Part shown: piece by piece, positions 1 to 5,836 of the stretch | Layout of the letters: the number at the start of each line of letters is the position of its first letter | Numbering within the stretch: the first letter of the stretch is position 1 | Source of the DNA: an uncultured Lachnospiraceae bacterium | GTDB taxonomy: Bacteria; Bacillota; Clostridia; Lachnospirales; Lachnospiraceae | NCBI GenBank assembly: GCA_946413945.1 | Contig: CAMKMR010000047.1 | Span: forward strand, 1-10,047 | Reading direction: 5' to 3' | Length of the DNA stretch: 10,047 bases | The notes under the pieces: model-generated | Databases searched by the model: none | The model's input: only the letters and a program-made list of their open reading frames with translations | Told to the model about the DNA's origin: nothing | Made by a program: the position numbers and the translations under genes

Positions 1-253
1 TAGGACATACATAAAGATTTCTTTTCATTTCACTGATTGGAAAAGTTTCATTACAAGCAGTACATGTAAAGATTTCTTCATCTGCTGTATCCTTCTTTAC
101 TTCTGTTTTCTTTTTTTCCTTCTCTGGCTCTTCGCTGACTTTCGCAAGAATATCTGCAGGGATTTCCTGCTCCTGTGCGTCAAAATCCGGTGAAAGAGCT
201 ATATCATTAACGGAATTCTTTTTATTCTTTTTAAACCTTCCAAATAATGCCAT
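1..253 (-). CDS. accD: Acetyl-CoA carboxylase carboxyltransferase subunit beta, N-terminal part (cut by window edge)
   Basis: Open frame of 84 codons from the ATG at 253, running off the left edge without a stop. AccD is the beta half of the carboxyltransferase that makes malonyl-CoA for fatty acid synthesis in the cytoplasm. Residues 62-83 carry the start of the AccD zinc ribbon: FTCTACNE (Cys64, Cys67) followed by MKRNLYVCP (Cys83), matching the family pattern CxxC...RNLxVCxxC; the fourth Cys lies beyond the edge. Residues 1-60 are a lysine- and glutamate-rich, probably disordered extension, longer than the short leader before the zinc ribbon in E. coli AccD. An AGGAGAG ribosome binding site lies just upstream. 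It follows acpP on the same strand after about 209 bp. Whether it is a separate AccD or an AccD-AccA fusion cannot be seen here. The identification rests on the zinc-ribbon start and on context. Confidence 0.82.
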   Translation of the reverse strand, partial: MALFGRFKKNKKNSVNDIALSPDFDAQEQEIPADILAKVSEEPEKEKKKTEVKKDTADEEIFTCTACNETFPISEMKRNLYVCP

Positions 254-348
254 CTTAGCTTCTCTCCTGTTGTCTTTCAAAACTAATTACAAATTATGAT
301 GTTGATCTATTTATAAGATAATCCTTCTAAAAATAAGGAAAACATTCC

Positions 349-378
349 TATATGATATCTTTTATCAACTATCATATA
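349..378. repeat. Inverted repeat with 9-bp arms upstream of accD
   Basis: Perfect arms TATATGATA (349-357) and TATCATATA (370-378) are separated by 12 bp. The repeat lies about 100 bp upstream of the accD start, within the 209-bp gap between acpP and accD. It could be an operator or an AT-rich RNA stem. In such AT-rich DNA, chance is a serious alternative. No convincing promoter for accD was found nearby. Confidence 0.3.
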
Positions 379-386
379 AATCATAA

Positions 387-420
387 GCCTGTCTTGCTCC
401 TACAAAAGGAGTAGACAGGC
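387..420 (-). terminator. Strong hairpin after acpP: terminator, attenuator or processing site
   Basis: Outer arms GCCTGTCT (387-394) and AGACAGGC (413-420) and inner arms CTCCT (397-401) and AGGAG (407-411) close a 5-nt loop, with a small internal asymmetry (TG against T). It starts 43 nt after the acpP stop on the minus strand. The bases that follow it in that direction read TTATGATTTATATG, which is not a proper U-tract. It is therefore either a weak or partial terminator that sets the acpP:accD ratio, or a stable 3' end that protects the acpP transcript. The hairpin is clear; its role is inferred. Confidence 0.5.
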
Positions 421-462
421 ATTTCTCTGATTTCTTTTGCAAAAGATTATATCGAGTAACGA

Positions 463-687
463 TTATTTATGTGACTCTACGTAGTTTACAAGATCCTGAA
501 CTGTCTTGATGTTTGGAAGATCATCATCTTCGATTGTTACACCAAGTGCATCCTCAACTGCCATTCCAAGTTCAACAGCGTCAAGTGAATCAGCTCCGAG
601 ATCATCTGTAAGAGAGGCCTCAAGTGTTACCTTGTCAGCATCACAACTAAGTGTGTCTACGATTACTTTCTTAATCTCTTCAAACAT
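463..687 (-). CDS. acpP: Acyl carrier protein
   Basis: A 74-residue acidic protein, the usual AcpP length. It carries growing acyl chains as thioesters on 4'-phosphopantetheine for the soluble type II fatty acid synthase and for phospholipid synthesis. The attachment site is Ser34 in the motif GADSLDAVEL (residues 31-40), at the start of helix II, which is the acidic face that docks partner enzymes. The C-terminal helix (residues about 60-74) ends in VESHK. An AGGAG ribosome binding site (696-700 on the opposite strand) is well placed. A near-perfect promoter lies upstream at 755-782 and a 34-nt palindrome sits at the predicted transcript start. accD follows on the same strand; the acyl-CoA synthetase and FabF genes are divergent. 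Nothing is missing or odd in the protein itself. Confidence 0.97.
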   Translation of the reverse strand: MFEEIKKVIVDTLSCDADKVTLEASLTDDLGADSLDAVELGMAVEDALGVTIEDDDLPNIKTVQDLVNYVESHK

Positions 688-715
688 GTTTTTAGTCTCC
701 TTTTTAAGTTAGATT

Positions 716-749
716 TAGTTAAAAAACTTTATCTAAAATTTTTTAACTA
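716..749. promoter_or_regulatory. 34-nt palindrome at the acpP transcription start (operator or 5' hairpin)
   Basis: Arms TAGTTAAAAAA (716-726) and TTTTTTAACTA (739-749) are perfect. After one C/A mismatch (727/738) the pairing continues as TTTA (728-731) with TAAA (734-737), leaving a 2-nt centre. Fifteen of sixteen positions pair. It begins 6 bp downstream of the acpP -10 box, so the acpP transcript should start at or within 1-2 nt of its edge. It could bind a repressor of fatty acid genes, or form a hairpin at the very 5' end of the mRNA. From memory it does not match the FapR operator core (TAGTACC) or the FabT operator (TTTGA/TCAAA). Confidence 0.6.
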
Positions 750-754
750 TTTTT

Positions 755-782
755 ATTATAGGGACTTATCTTCATTTGTCAA
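755..782 (-). promoter_or_regulatory. Sigma-A promoter of acpP, full consensus
   Basis: On the minus strand the -35 box is TTGACA (782-777) and the -10 box is TATAAT (760-755), both perfect matches, with a 16-bp spacer. The predicted start is near 748-749, giving a leader of about 60 nt before the acpP ATG at 687. A promoter this strong fits the abundance of ACP in bacterial cells. Confidence 0.88.
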
Positions 783-793
783 CCAAAAATACC

Positions 794-822
794 TTGACAT
801 CATTTCAGTAAATTTCTATTAT
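794..822 (+). promoter_or_regulatory. Sigma-A promoter of the acyl-CoA synthetase/fabF unit
   Basis: TTGACA (794-799), a 17-bp spacer, then TATTAT (817-822), one mismatch from TATAAT. The start is predicted at about 829, giving a leader of about 90 nt. Its -35 box is separated from that of the acpP promoter by only 11 bp (783-793), so the two polymerases would compete or be controlled together. Confidence 0.82.
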
Positions 823-840
823 TAATCTGTATTAGATTAA
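822..840. promoter_or_regulatory. Inverted repeat overlapping the plus-strand -10 end and start site (candidate operator)
   Basis: Arms TTAATCT (822-828) and AGATTAA (834-840) are exact reverse complements around a 5-bp spacer. The repeat covers the last base of the -10 box and the predicted start site, a standard repressor position. No known regulator consensus was recognised. Confidence 0.45.
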
Positions 841-846
841 ATTGAA

Positions 847-878
847 ACGTGCACGTAGTTTTAAAAACTACATGCCGT
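847..878. promoter_or_regulatory. Inverted repeat in the leader of the acyl-CoA synthetase mRNA (operator or leader hairpin)
   Basis: Perfect inner arms GTAGTTTT (855-862) and AAAACTAC (864-871) flank a single A. Pairing resumes further out (GCA 851-853 offset by one mismatch with TGC 873-875, then CG/CG after a skipped base) for a stem extending to about 847-878. It ends about 30 nt before the ribosome binding site AGGAG (910-914). The TAGTT...AACTA ends resemble the arms of the palindrome in front of acpP, suggesting one factor might act on both transcripts. A single-base loop is too tight for RNA, so a DNA operator, or an RNA stem with some inner pairs open, is more likely. Confidence 0.5.
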
Positions 879-919
879 GTTTTATGACTCTATGAAATTC
901 TAATCCGAGAGGAGAAAAA

Positions 920-2623
920 ATGGTCAACACAGAAATAGCTGTTCTTAAGAAAGAACCTGGGGTTGCAGGCAATTTCATCTCATGTTCAGTAGATAAGACA
1001 GGCTTGCTTAATAAAATAGAATTTTCTAATTCTGATAAATTTAATTTTGCTTTTGACATTGTGGATGCCATTGCAGAAAGAACTCCAAAAAAACTTGCAA
1101 TGCTCCATATTTCAAAACATCAACGTGAAAGATATATAACATTCGAAGATATGAAGACTTATTCCAATAAGACTGCTAACTATCTCGAATATCTTGGTAT
1201 TAAAAAGGGTGATAAGGTTATGCTTGTTTTAAAGCGTAATTATCAGTTCTGGTTCACGATCCTTGCCCTTCATAAGATTGGTGCTATTGCTGTTCCAGCT
1301 TCTTTCCTTCTTACTAAGAAAGATTTTGAATACAGATTTAAAGCTGCTCATATAGACTGCATCATAGCATCTGCGGATGGTAACATTTCTGATGAGATAA
1401 ATAAGGCTGCCAAGGGTTATGATGGACTTAAAGCTAAGATTCTTGTCGGAGCATCTCGTGAAGGCTGGCATTCTTATAATAAGGATGTTCGCTTCTTTTC
1501 TGATGTATATCACCGCACAGCTGAATCTCCATGTGGAGATGATCCTATGCTCATGTTCTTTACATCAGGAACGACTTCATATCCAAAGATGGCTCTTCAC
1601 AGTTATAAATACCCACTCGGGCATTATATAACTGCTAAATACTGGCATCAGGTTGAGCAGGATGGTCTGCATTTTGCTATCAGTGATACCGGCTGGGGTA
1701 AAGCTGTCTGGGGCAAGTTATATGGTCAGTGGATGAGTAATGCTACAGTCTTTACTTATGATTATGATGAATTTTATGCAAAAGAAATTCTTGCTTTACT
1801 GGAAAAATATAAGATAACAACTTTCTGTGCCCCTCCTACTGTTTACAGGGTACTTGTTCATGCAAACCTTAAGGAATATGATCTTTCATCTCTTAAGAAT
1901 GCCACAACTGCCGGAGAAGCACTTAATCCTGAGATCTATAAGAGATTTTATGAGGCCACCGGTCTTAAGATAATGGAAGGTTTCGGTCAGACTGAAACAA
2001 CTCTTACTGTCGGAAATCTTAAAGGCATGGAACCTCGTCCAGGTTCAATGGGAAAGCCAAGTCCTATGTACGATATTGAGATTCTGAATCCTGACGGTGA
2101 ACAATGCGCTATCCAAGAAACTGGCGAAGTATGCATCAACATTAAAAATGGTGTTCCATGTGGACTTTTCCTTGGTTATTACCATGATGAAGAGAAAACC
2201 AAATCTGTTATCCATGACGGTTATTATCACACAGGCGATACAGCTTATATAGACAAAGACGGATATTTGTGGTATGTTGGACGAGTTGACGACATCATCA
2301 AGTCAGCAGGTTACAGGGTAGGACCATTTGAAATTGAAAATGAGATCATGAAACTTCCTTATGTTCTTGAGTGTGCTGTTACTTCTGTTCCTGATAAGAT
2401 CAGAGGCCAGGCTATCAAGGCATCTATTGTTCTATGCAAGGGTACAGAGGCTACTGAGGAACTAAAAAAAGAAGTTATGCTTTATTTAAGAAACAATCTT
2501 GCTTCTTATAAGAGGCCAAAACTCATTGATTTTGTAAATGATCTTCCTAAGACAAATTCAGGAAAGATAAGACGTGCTGAGATTAAAAAGCGCGACTTAG
2601 AAGTGGAAAAGAATAATGAATAA
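920..2623 (+). CDS. Acyl-CoA synthetase, medium-chain (MACS) type, ANL superfamily
   Basis: A 567-residue AMP-forming ligase that activates a carboxylic acid with ATP to an acyl-adenylate and transfers it to CoA. Core motifs are intact: phosphate loop TSGTTSYPK (215-223), GQTET (356-360), TGD (438-440), the hinge region GRVDDIIKSAGYR (454-466), and the C-terminal catalytic lysine in PKTNSGKI (Lys549). Family-level signs of the MACS group are FNFAFDIVD near residue 41, DTGWGKAVWGK near 256 and APPTVYR near 304. Members of this group, from memory including an archaeal enzyme active on 2-methylbutyrate, prefer short, branched or medium chains rather than long ones. No signal peptide or membrane segment, so cytoplasmic. 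AGGAG at 910-914 fixes the start. Its 3' end overlaps the fabF start by 8 nt, implying translational coupling. CoA, rather than ACP, as acceptor is assumed from the family; the exact substrate is unknown. Confidence 0.9.
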   Translation: MVNTEIAVLKKEPGVAGNFISCSVDKTGLLNKIEFSNSDKFNFAFDIVDAIAERTPKKLAMLHISKHQRERYITFEDMKTYSNKTANYLEYLGIKKGDKVMLVLKRNYQFWFTILALHKIGAIAVPASFLLTKKDFEYRFKAAHIDCIIASADGNISDEINKAAKGYDGLKAKILVGASREGWHSYNKDVRFFSDVYHRTAESPCGDDPMLMFFTSGTTSYPKMALHSYKYPLGHYITAKYWHQVEQDGLHFAISDTGWGKAVWGKLYGQWMSNATVFTYDYDEFYAKEILALLEKYKITTFCAPPTVYRVLVHANLKEYDLSSLKNATTAGEALNPEIYKRFYEATGLKIMEGFGQTETTLTVGNLKGMEPRPGSMGKPSPMYDIEILNPDGEQCAIQETGEVCINIKNGVPCGLFLGYYHDEEKTKSVIHDGYYHTGDTAYIDKDGYLWYVGRVDDIIKSAGYRVGPFEIENEIMKLPYVLECAVTSVPDKIRGQAIKASIVLCKGTEATEELKKEVMLYLRNNLASYKRPKLIDFVNDLPKTNSGKIRRAEIKKRDLEVEKNNE

Positions 2624-3869
2624 AAAAGCGGTAATCACAGGAATGGGAGCTGTCACACCACTTGGTACTGGTGTCGACAAGTATTGGAACAATATGATAA
2701 GTGGAAAATCAGGCATCGCAACTATTGAAAAGTTCGATGTAACCGATCTTCCAGTTAAATTTGCTGGTGAAGTGAAAGACTTTAATCCAGAAGATTTTAT
2801 GACAAAGAAAAATGCAAAGGAGATGGATCCATTTATGCAGTACGCTTTTGCTGCTGCTGATCAGGCTTTAAATGAAGCCGGCATCGTCCTTGATGAAAAT
2901 GGAAACTATCCTATTGCAAAAGAAAGAATTGGTATTGTAGTTGGTACAGTTTTTGCTGGTATTGCTGATGTTGCTGAGACTCAGGCAAGTCTTACATCAG
3001 GTGCTCACTCAAAAACAAGTCCTAGATTTATAACAAAGATCATTGGAAATATCGCTGCAGCCCAGGTTGCTATAGCTAAAGGTTTCCAGGGACCATCCCT
3101 TACAGTTTCAACAGCCTGCTCATCAGGTCTTGATGCTATAACAACAGGAATGATGCTCCTTAATCAGGATATGGCGGACGCAGTTGTATGTATCGGTACA
3201 GAAGCTGCCAACTCTCCTATCACAATCCTCGGTCTTTCAGGACTTCACGCTCTTTCAACAAGAAATGATTCTCCTGAGACAGCCAGCCGTCCATTTGATC
3301 TGGACAGAGATGGTTTTGTAATGGGCGAAGGCGCCGGTGCTATCGTACTCGAAAAAGAGGAGTCAGCTTTAAGAAGAAATGCATCTATCCACTGCGAACT
3401 TGCCGGCTATGCAAATTCAACTGACGGCTATCATGTAACAAGCCCTCATCCAGATGGAATCGCAGCAATATTCTGCATGAATAGAGCACTTGAAGTTGCC
3501 GGTCTTGATGTAACAGCTGTTGACTATATCAATGCTCACGGTACTTCTACAAAGAAGGGCGATACTATCGAAGTATCTGCAATAAAGACTCTCTTTAAAG
3601 ACCATGCGTTTAAGCTTGCAGTATCTTCAACAAAGTCTTCTACCGGTCACCTTATGGGTGCTGGCGGGCTTATTGAAACAATCGCCTGCGTTAAAGCAGT
3701 TGAGGAAAATATTCTTCCTCCAACAATCAATCAGTTTACTCCTGACCCTGATTGTGACCTTGACTTTGTTCCAAATAAGGCAAGAGAGGCTACTGTAAAT
3801 GTAGCTATGTGCAACGCCTTTGGATTTGGCGGACAGAACGCAAGCGTAGTAGTAAAGAAATATAAATAA
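2616..3869 (+). CDS. fabF: 3-oxoacyl-ACP synthase, FabF (KAS II) family, altered acyl pocket
   Basis: A 417-residue condensing enzyme that joins an acyl chain held on its Cys to malonyl-ACP. The triad is complete: Cys168 (STACSSG), His308 (NAHGTST) and His345 (STGHLMG), with Lys340 (SSTKSS). The C-terminal GFGGQN loop retains the gating Phe. From Arg104 to Cys168 it aligns without gaps to E. coli FabF. There the segment GSGIGG is replaced by GTVFAG, putting Phe113 at the position of pocket residue Ile108; Gly198 becomes Thr203 and Phe202 becomes Leu207, while Phe133 and Ala193 are kept (Phe138, Ala198). These changes suggest a shorter or differently shaped acyl pocket and natural tolerance to cerulenin. 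The start overlaps the synthetase stop by 8 nt. It may be a second, specialised FabF alongside one in a main fab cluster outside the window. Confidence 0.93.
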   Translation: MNKKAVITGMGAVTPLGTGVDKYWNNMISGKSGIATIEKFDVTDLPVKFAGEVKDFNPEDFMTKKNAKEMDPFMQYAFAAADQALNEAGIVLDENGNYPIAKERIGIVVGTVFAGIADVAETQASLTSGAHSKTSPRFITKIIGNIAAAQVAIAKGFQGPSLTVSTACSSGLDAITTGMMLLNQDMADAVVCIGTEAANSPITILGLSGLHALSTRNDSPETASRPFDLDRDGFVMGEGAGAIVLEKEESALRRNASIHCELAGYANSTDGYHVTSPHPDGIAAIFCMNRALEVAGLDVTAVDYINAHGTSTKKGDTIEVSAIKTLFKDHAFKLAVSSTKSSTGHLMGAGGLIETIACVKAVEENILPPTINQFTPDPDCDLDFVPNKAREATVNVAMCNAFGFGGQNASVVVKKYK

Positions 3870-3883
3870 AAATTAGTTATAAT

Positions 3884-3913
3884 AAAAAAAACGTGGAAAT
3901 CCACGTTTTTTTT
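3884..3913. terminator. Bidirectional terminator between fabF and the convergent lipoprotein gene
   Basis: ACGTGG (3891-3896), loop AAAT, CCACGT (3901-3906), flanked by an A-tract (3884-3890) and a T-tract (3906-3913). It serves the plus-strand unit ending at 3869 and, read in reverse, the minus-strand gene ending at 3928. Confidence 0.92.
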
Positions 3914-3927
3914 ATTTGGCAGATACA

Positions 3928-5100
3928 TCAGCCAACGTAAGCCTTATTAAACTCTACCATCTTTCCTGGTTCATAATTATCAATCTCAATGAAAAAAGTC
4001 AGCTGAAGAGTTAGATAGCCCGCTTCATCACAGTATATCAATCCTTCTCCTAACTTATTATCATCTAATTCACTCATCTCACTTTTAAGCGTTATAGAAA
4101 CTTTATCCCCATTCTTTTCTTTACTAATTGTACCTTCACATAACCAGTTATCTTCGTCATCTCTTAGCATCCAGCTGTCATCATCAAATATATAAAGACT
4201 TACGCCCTTTTGACTTAACCACTGACCTGTTACTCTATCCATCACATCTGATTCCGCCTCTTTTGATCCTCCTCCACCATATCCTGACTGATCGTCAATA
4301 TTCATTTTAGGGATTCCAATATCATTCCACTTTATCTGTTTACAAGCATTTTCATACTTAGTGATCATTCCATAGAATTCATCAGATGAAATATCCAGCT
4401 TTTCATCCTCTTCAGTAGGAAGGCCTACTGTATTATGGTAAAACAGAGGATTATAATTTTCATCTTCAGATACATAATAATAATCTTCCCATTTCAAATA
4501 ATTGTCCTCATCCAGATAACAGAGGCCAACATATGTATTTCCAGCTCCTGCAGTTCCAAAATAATAGAACTTTCCATCACCTAACCATCTATAGCTGTTT
4601 TTAGTCCAGCCATCCAAAAAAAGAATAGGTTCATTTCCATCAGTAATATAGGCTTCAAGCACATAACTGTGCCTTCCATTTCCACCATCGCTTTCATTTA
4701 AGCCAATCAGGAGTTCTGGAACCTTATCATTATTTATATCCTGCTTGATATATCCAATGTACTCATTAGTTCCATAAATAAGCTTCTCCTTTAAGCCTGT
4801 AGAAATATATTTATAGTCTTTTTCCTGATCAAATCCATTCTTTACTACATCTGTAACTTCATCTATTATAGGTTGATAAATCGCATCAATATCAGCCTCT
4901 GAAAAATCCTCTGTTGTTACATGCGTTGTTGTCTTTTCAGTAGTAGATTCTGTTTTCTTTTCCGTTGTGGTATCATTTTTAGTTGTTTTTTCTGTAGTGT
5001 CTTCTTCTTTTGCTCCGTTACAAGCACAAAGTAAAGCTGCCCCCATAAATACAGTCACTGCTTTTATCAGATTTCTTTTTATCTTCTCTCTTTTCACCAT
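3928..5100 (-). CDS. Secreted lipoprotein of unknown function with a Thr/Glu/Lys linker and a possible calcium loop
   Basis: The frame is open from 5172, but the start at 5100 is chosen: it has GGAGG 4 nt upstream, gives a clean signal peptide, and leaves 13 nt after the previous gene instead of a 59-nt overlap. The protein is then 390 residues. Residues 1-26 form a lipoprotein signal (basic start, hydrophobic core, lipobox LCAC), with lipidation at Cys27. Residues about 31-63 are a low-complexity Thr/Glu/Lys linker that would hold the rest away from the membrane. DINNDKVPELLIG (121-133) resembles the DxNxDxxxE calcium-loop pattern seen in FG-GAP, dockerin and similar extracellular proteins. 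A Gly-rich hinge (GYGGGGS, about 273-279) precedes a C-terminal beta-rich segment (about 290-390). It appears to be co-transcribed with the membrane gene upstream. I do not recognise the family. Confidence 0.85.
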   Translation of the reverse strand: MVKREKIKRNLIKAVTVFMGAALLCACNGAKEEDTTEKTTKNDTTTEKKTESTTEKTTTHVTTEDFSEADIDAIYQPIIDEVTDVVKNGFDQEKDYKYISTGLKEKLIYGTNEYIGYIKQDINNDKVPELLIGLNESDGGNGRHSYVLEAYITDGNEPILFLDGWTKNSYRWLGDGKFYYFGTAGAGNTYVGLCYLDEDNYLKWEDYYYVSEDENYNPLFYHNTVGLPTEEDEKLDISSDEFYGMITKYENACKQIKWNDIGIPKMNIDDQSGYGGGGSKEAESDVMDRVTGQWLSQKGVSLYIFDDDSWMLRDDEDNWLCEGTISKEKNGDKVSITLKSEMSELDDNKLGEGLIYCDEAGYLTLQLTFFIEIDNYEPGKMVEFNKAYVG

Positions 5101-5113
5101 AAACCCTCCAACA

Positions 5114-5782
5114 TTATTTATCCCAGATTGTTTCTTTAAATGTAGTTCCACTGGCCTTGCATCTTTCAACAATAATATCTATTTCTTTTGAAATCTCTTC
5201 TTTCTTACATACCAGCTCCGCAAGGTTGATATTATAATTCTCTTTTGTATAAGCAATCACCCCATACCGGGATTTGCCCCCTGATTCTTTAAAATTTAAT
5301 ATTCTCCTTGTTATCCTTATCTTATATACCTCATTATATCTTATCACCCTTACCCCTTTACCATATCCAATGATTATCTCAGGAGCGATGATTATCTCCG
5401 AAAGAGGAAGTATGCGGGAATCAGCGGCATTTGCAAGAAAATCAACCTCTCCTCTGCTATATAACTGTTTTCCGCATAAAGGATAAAGCAGATTTGCTAA
5501 ATCTTCATTCCCATCATAACCTATGACATTAACTATAAGACCAGTAATTCCAAAGACGATCCATATAATATGCCTCTCCTTTAATATATTGAAAAAACTT
5601 TTCCCCGGATAATATCCACTCCATACATCCATAAGGCTTAAGATAAGTGCTATAGCAATAAGAATAACCGGTATAAGCTTAATTCCCTCTAATATAATAT
5701 AAGCCTTAAGATCTTTTTTAACCTTTTTTCTAAGAAAAGGATTCACATATGGAGATTGGAAATATTTATATAACATTATCAT
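5114..5782 (-). CDS. Membrane protein with two helices and a PH-like cytoplasmic tail, function unknown
   Basis: 222 residues. Two hydrophobic segments at about 30-52 and 71-90 are followed by a soluble C-terminal part (about 105-222). That part has alternating short hydrophobic strands (for example SEIIIAPEIIIGY, near 128-140, and EVYKIRITRR, 151-160) and a final amphipathic helix (EISKEIDIIVERC). This layout is typical of small bacterial membrane proteins with a PH-like (DUF304/YcxB-type) domain; the assignment is by pattern only. The ATG at 5782 has GGAG 10 nt upstream; a second ATG at 5776 is possible, shifting the start by two residues. The gene lies directly behind the ldh terminator, so its expression may depend on readthrough or on a promoter inside ldh. 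The lipoprotein gene follows after 13 nt, probably in the same transcript. Confidence 0.8.
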   Translation of the reverse strand: MIMLYKYFQSPYVNPFLRKKVKKDLKAYIILEGIKLIPVILIAIALILSLMDVWSGYYPGKSFFNILKERHIIWIVFGITGLIVNVIGYDGNEDLANLLYPLCGKQLYSRGEVDFLANAADSRILPLSEIIIAPEIIIGYGKGVRVIRYNEVYKIRITRRILNFKESGGKSRYGVIAYTKENYNINLAELVCKKEEISKEIDIIVERCKASGTTFKETIWDK

Positions 5783-5796
5783 TTTCTAATAACTCC

Positions 5797-5830
5797 AAAA
5801 AAAGGGAGCGAAAATGTCACTCCCTTTTTT
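5797..5830 (-). terminator. Terminator of ldh
   Basis: On the minus strand GGGAG (5824-5820) pairs with CTCCC (5808-5804), with further GA/TC pairing inside after one mismatch, followed by a run of seven T (5803-5797). An A-tract on the other side extends the stem as A-T pairs. It starts 7 nt after the ldh stop. The ribosome binding site of the next gene (5793-5796) begins right at the end of the T-run. Confidence 0.8.
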
Positions 5831-5836
5831 ATTATT

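Noticed and set aside
434..445. Perfect 12-bp palindrome CTTTTGCAAAAG after acpP
   Set aside because: Short and AT-rich, no promoter near it and no second copy seen; chance is likely.
506..712. Plus-strand serine-rich frame opposite acpP
   Set aside because: Mirror of the acidic ACP codons; it also runs across the acpP ribosome binding site.
1229..1513. 94-codon minus-strand frame inside the acyl-CoA synthetase gene
   Set aside because: Antisense shadow of an intact gene, without recognisable domains or start signals.
5101..5172. Longer start (24 more residues) for the lipoprotein gene ending at 3928
   Set aside because: It would overlap the upstream gene by 59 nt and put a polar stretch before the signal peptide; the ATG at 5100 has GGAGG in place.
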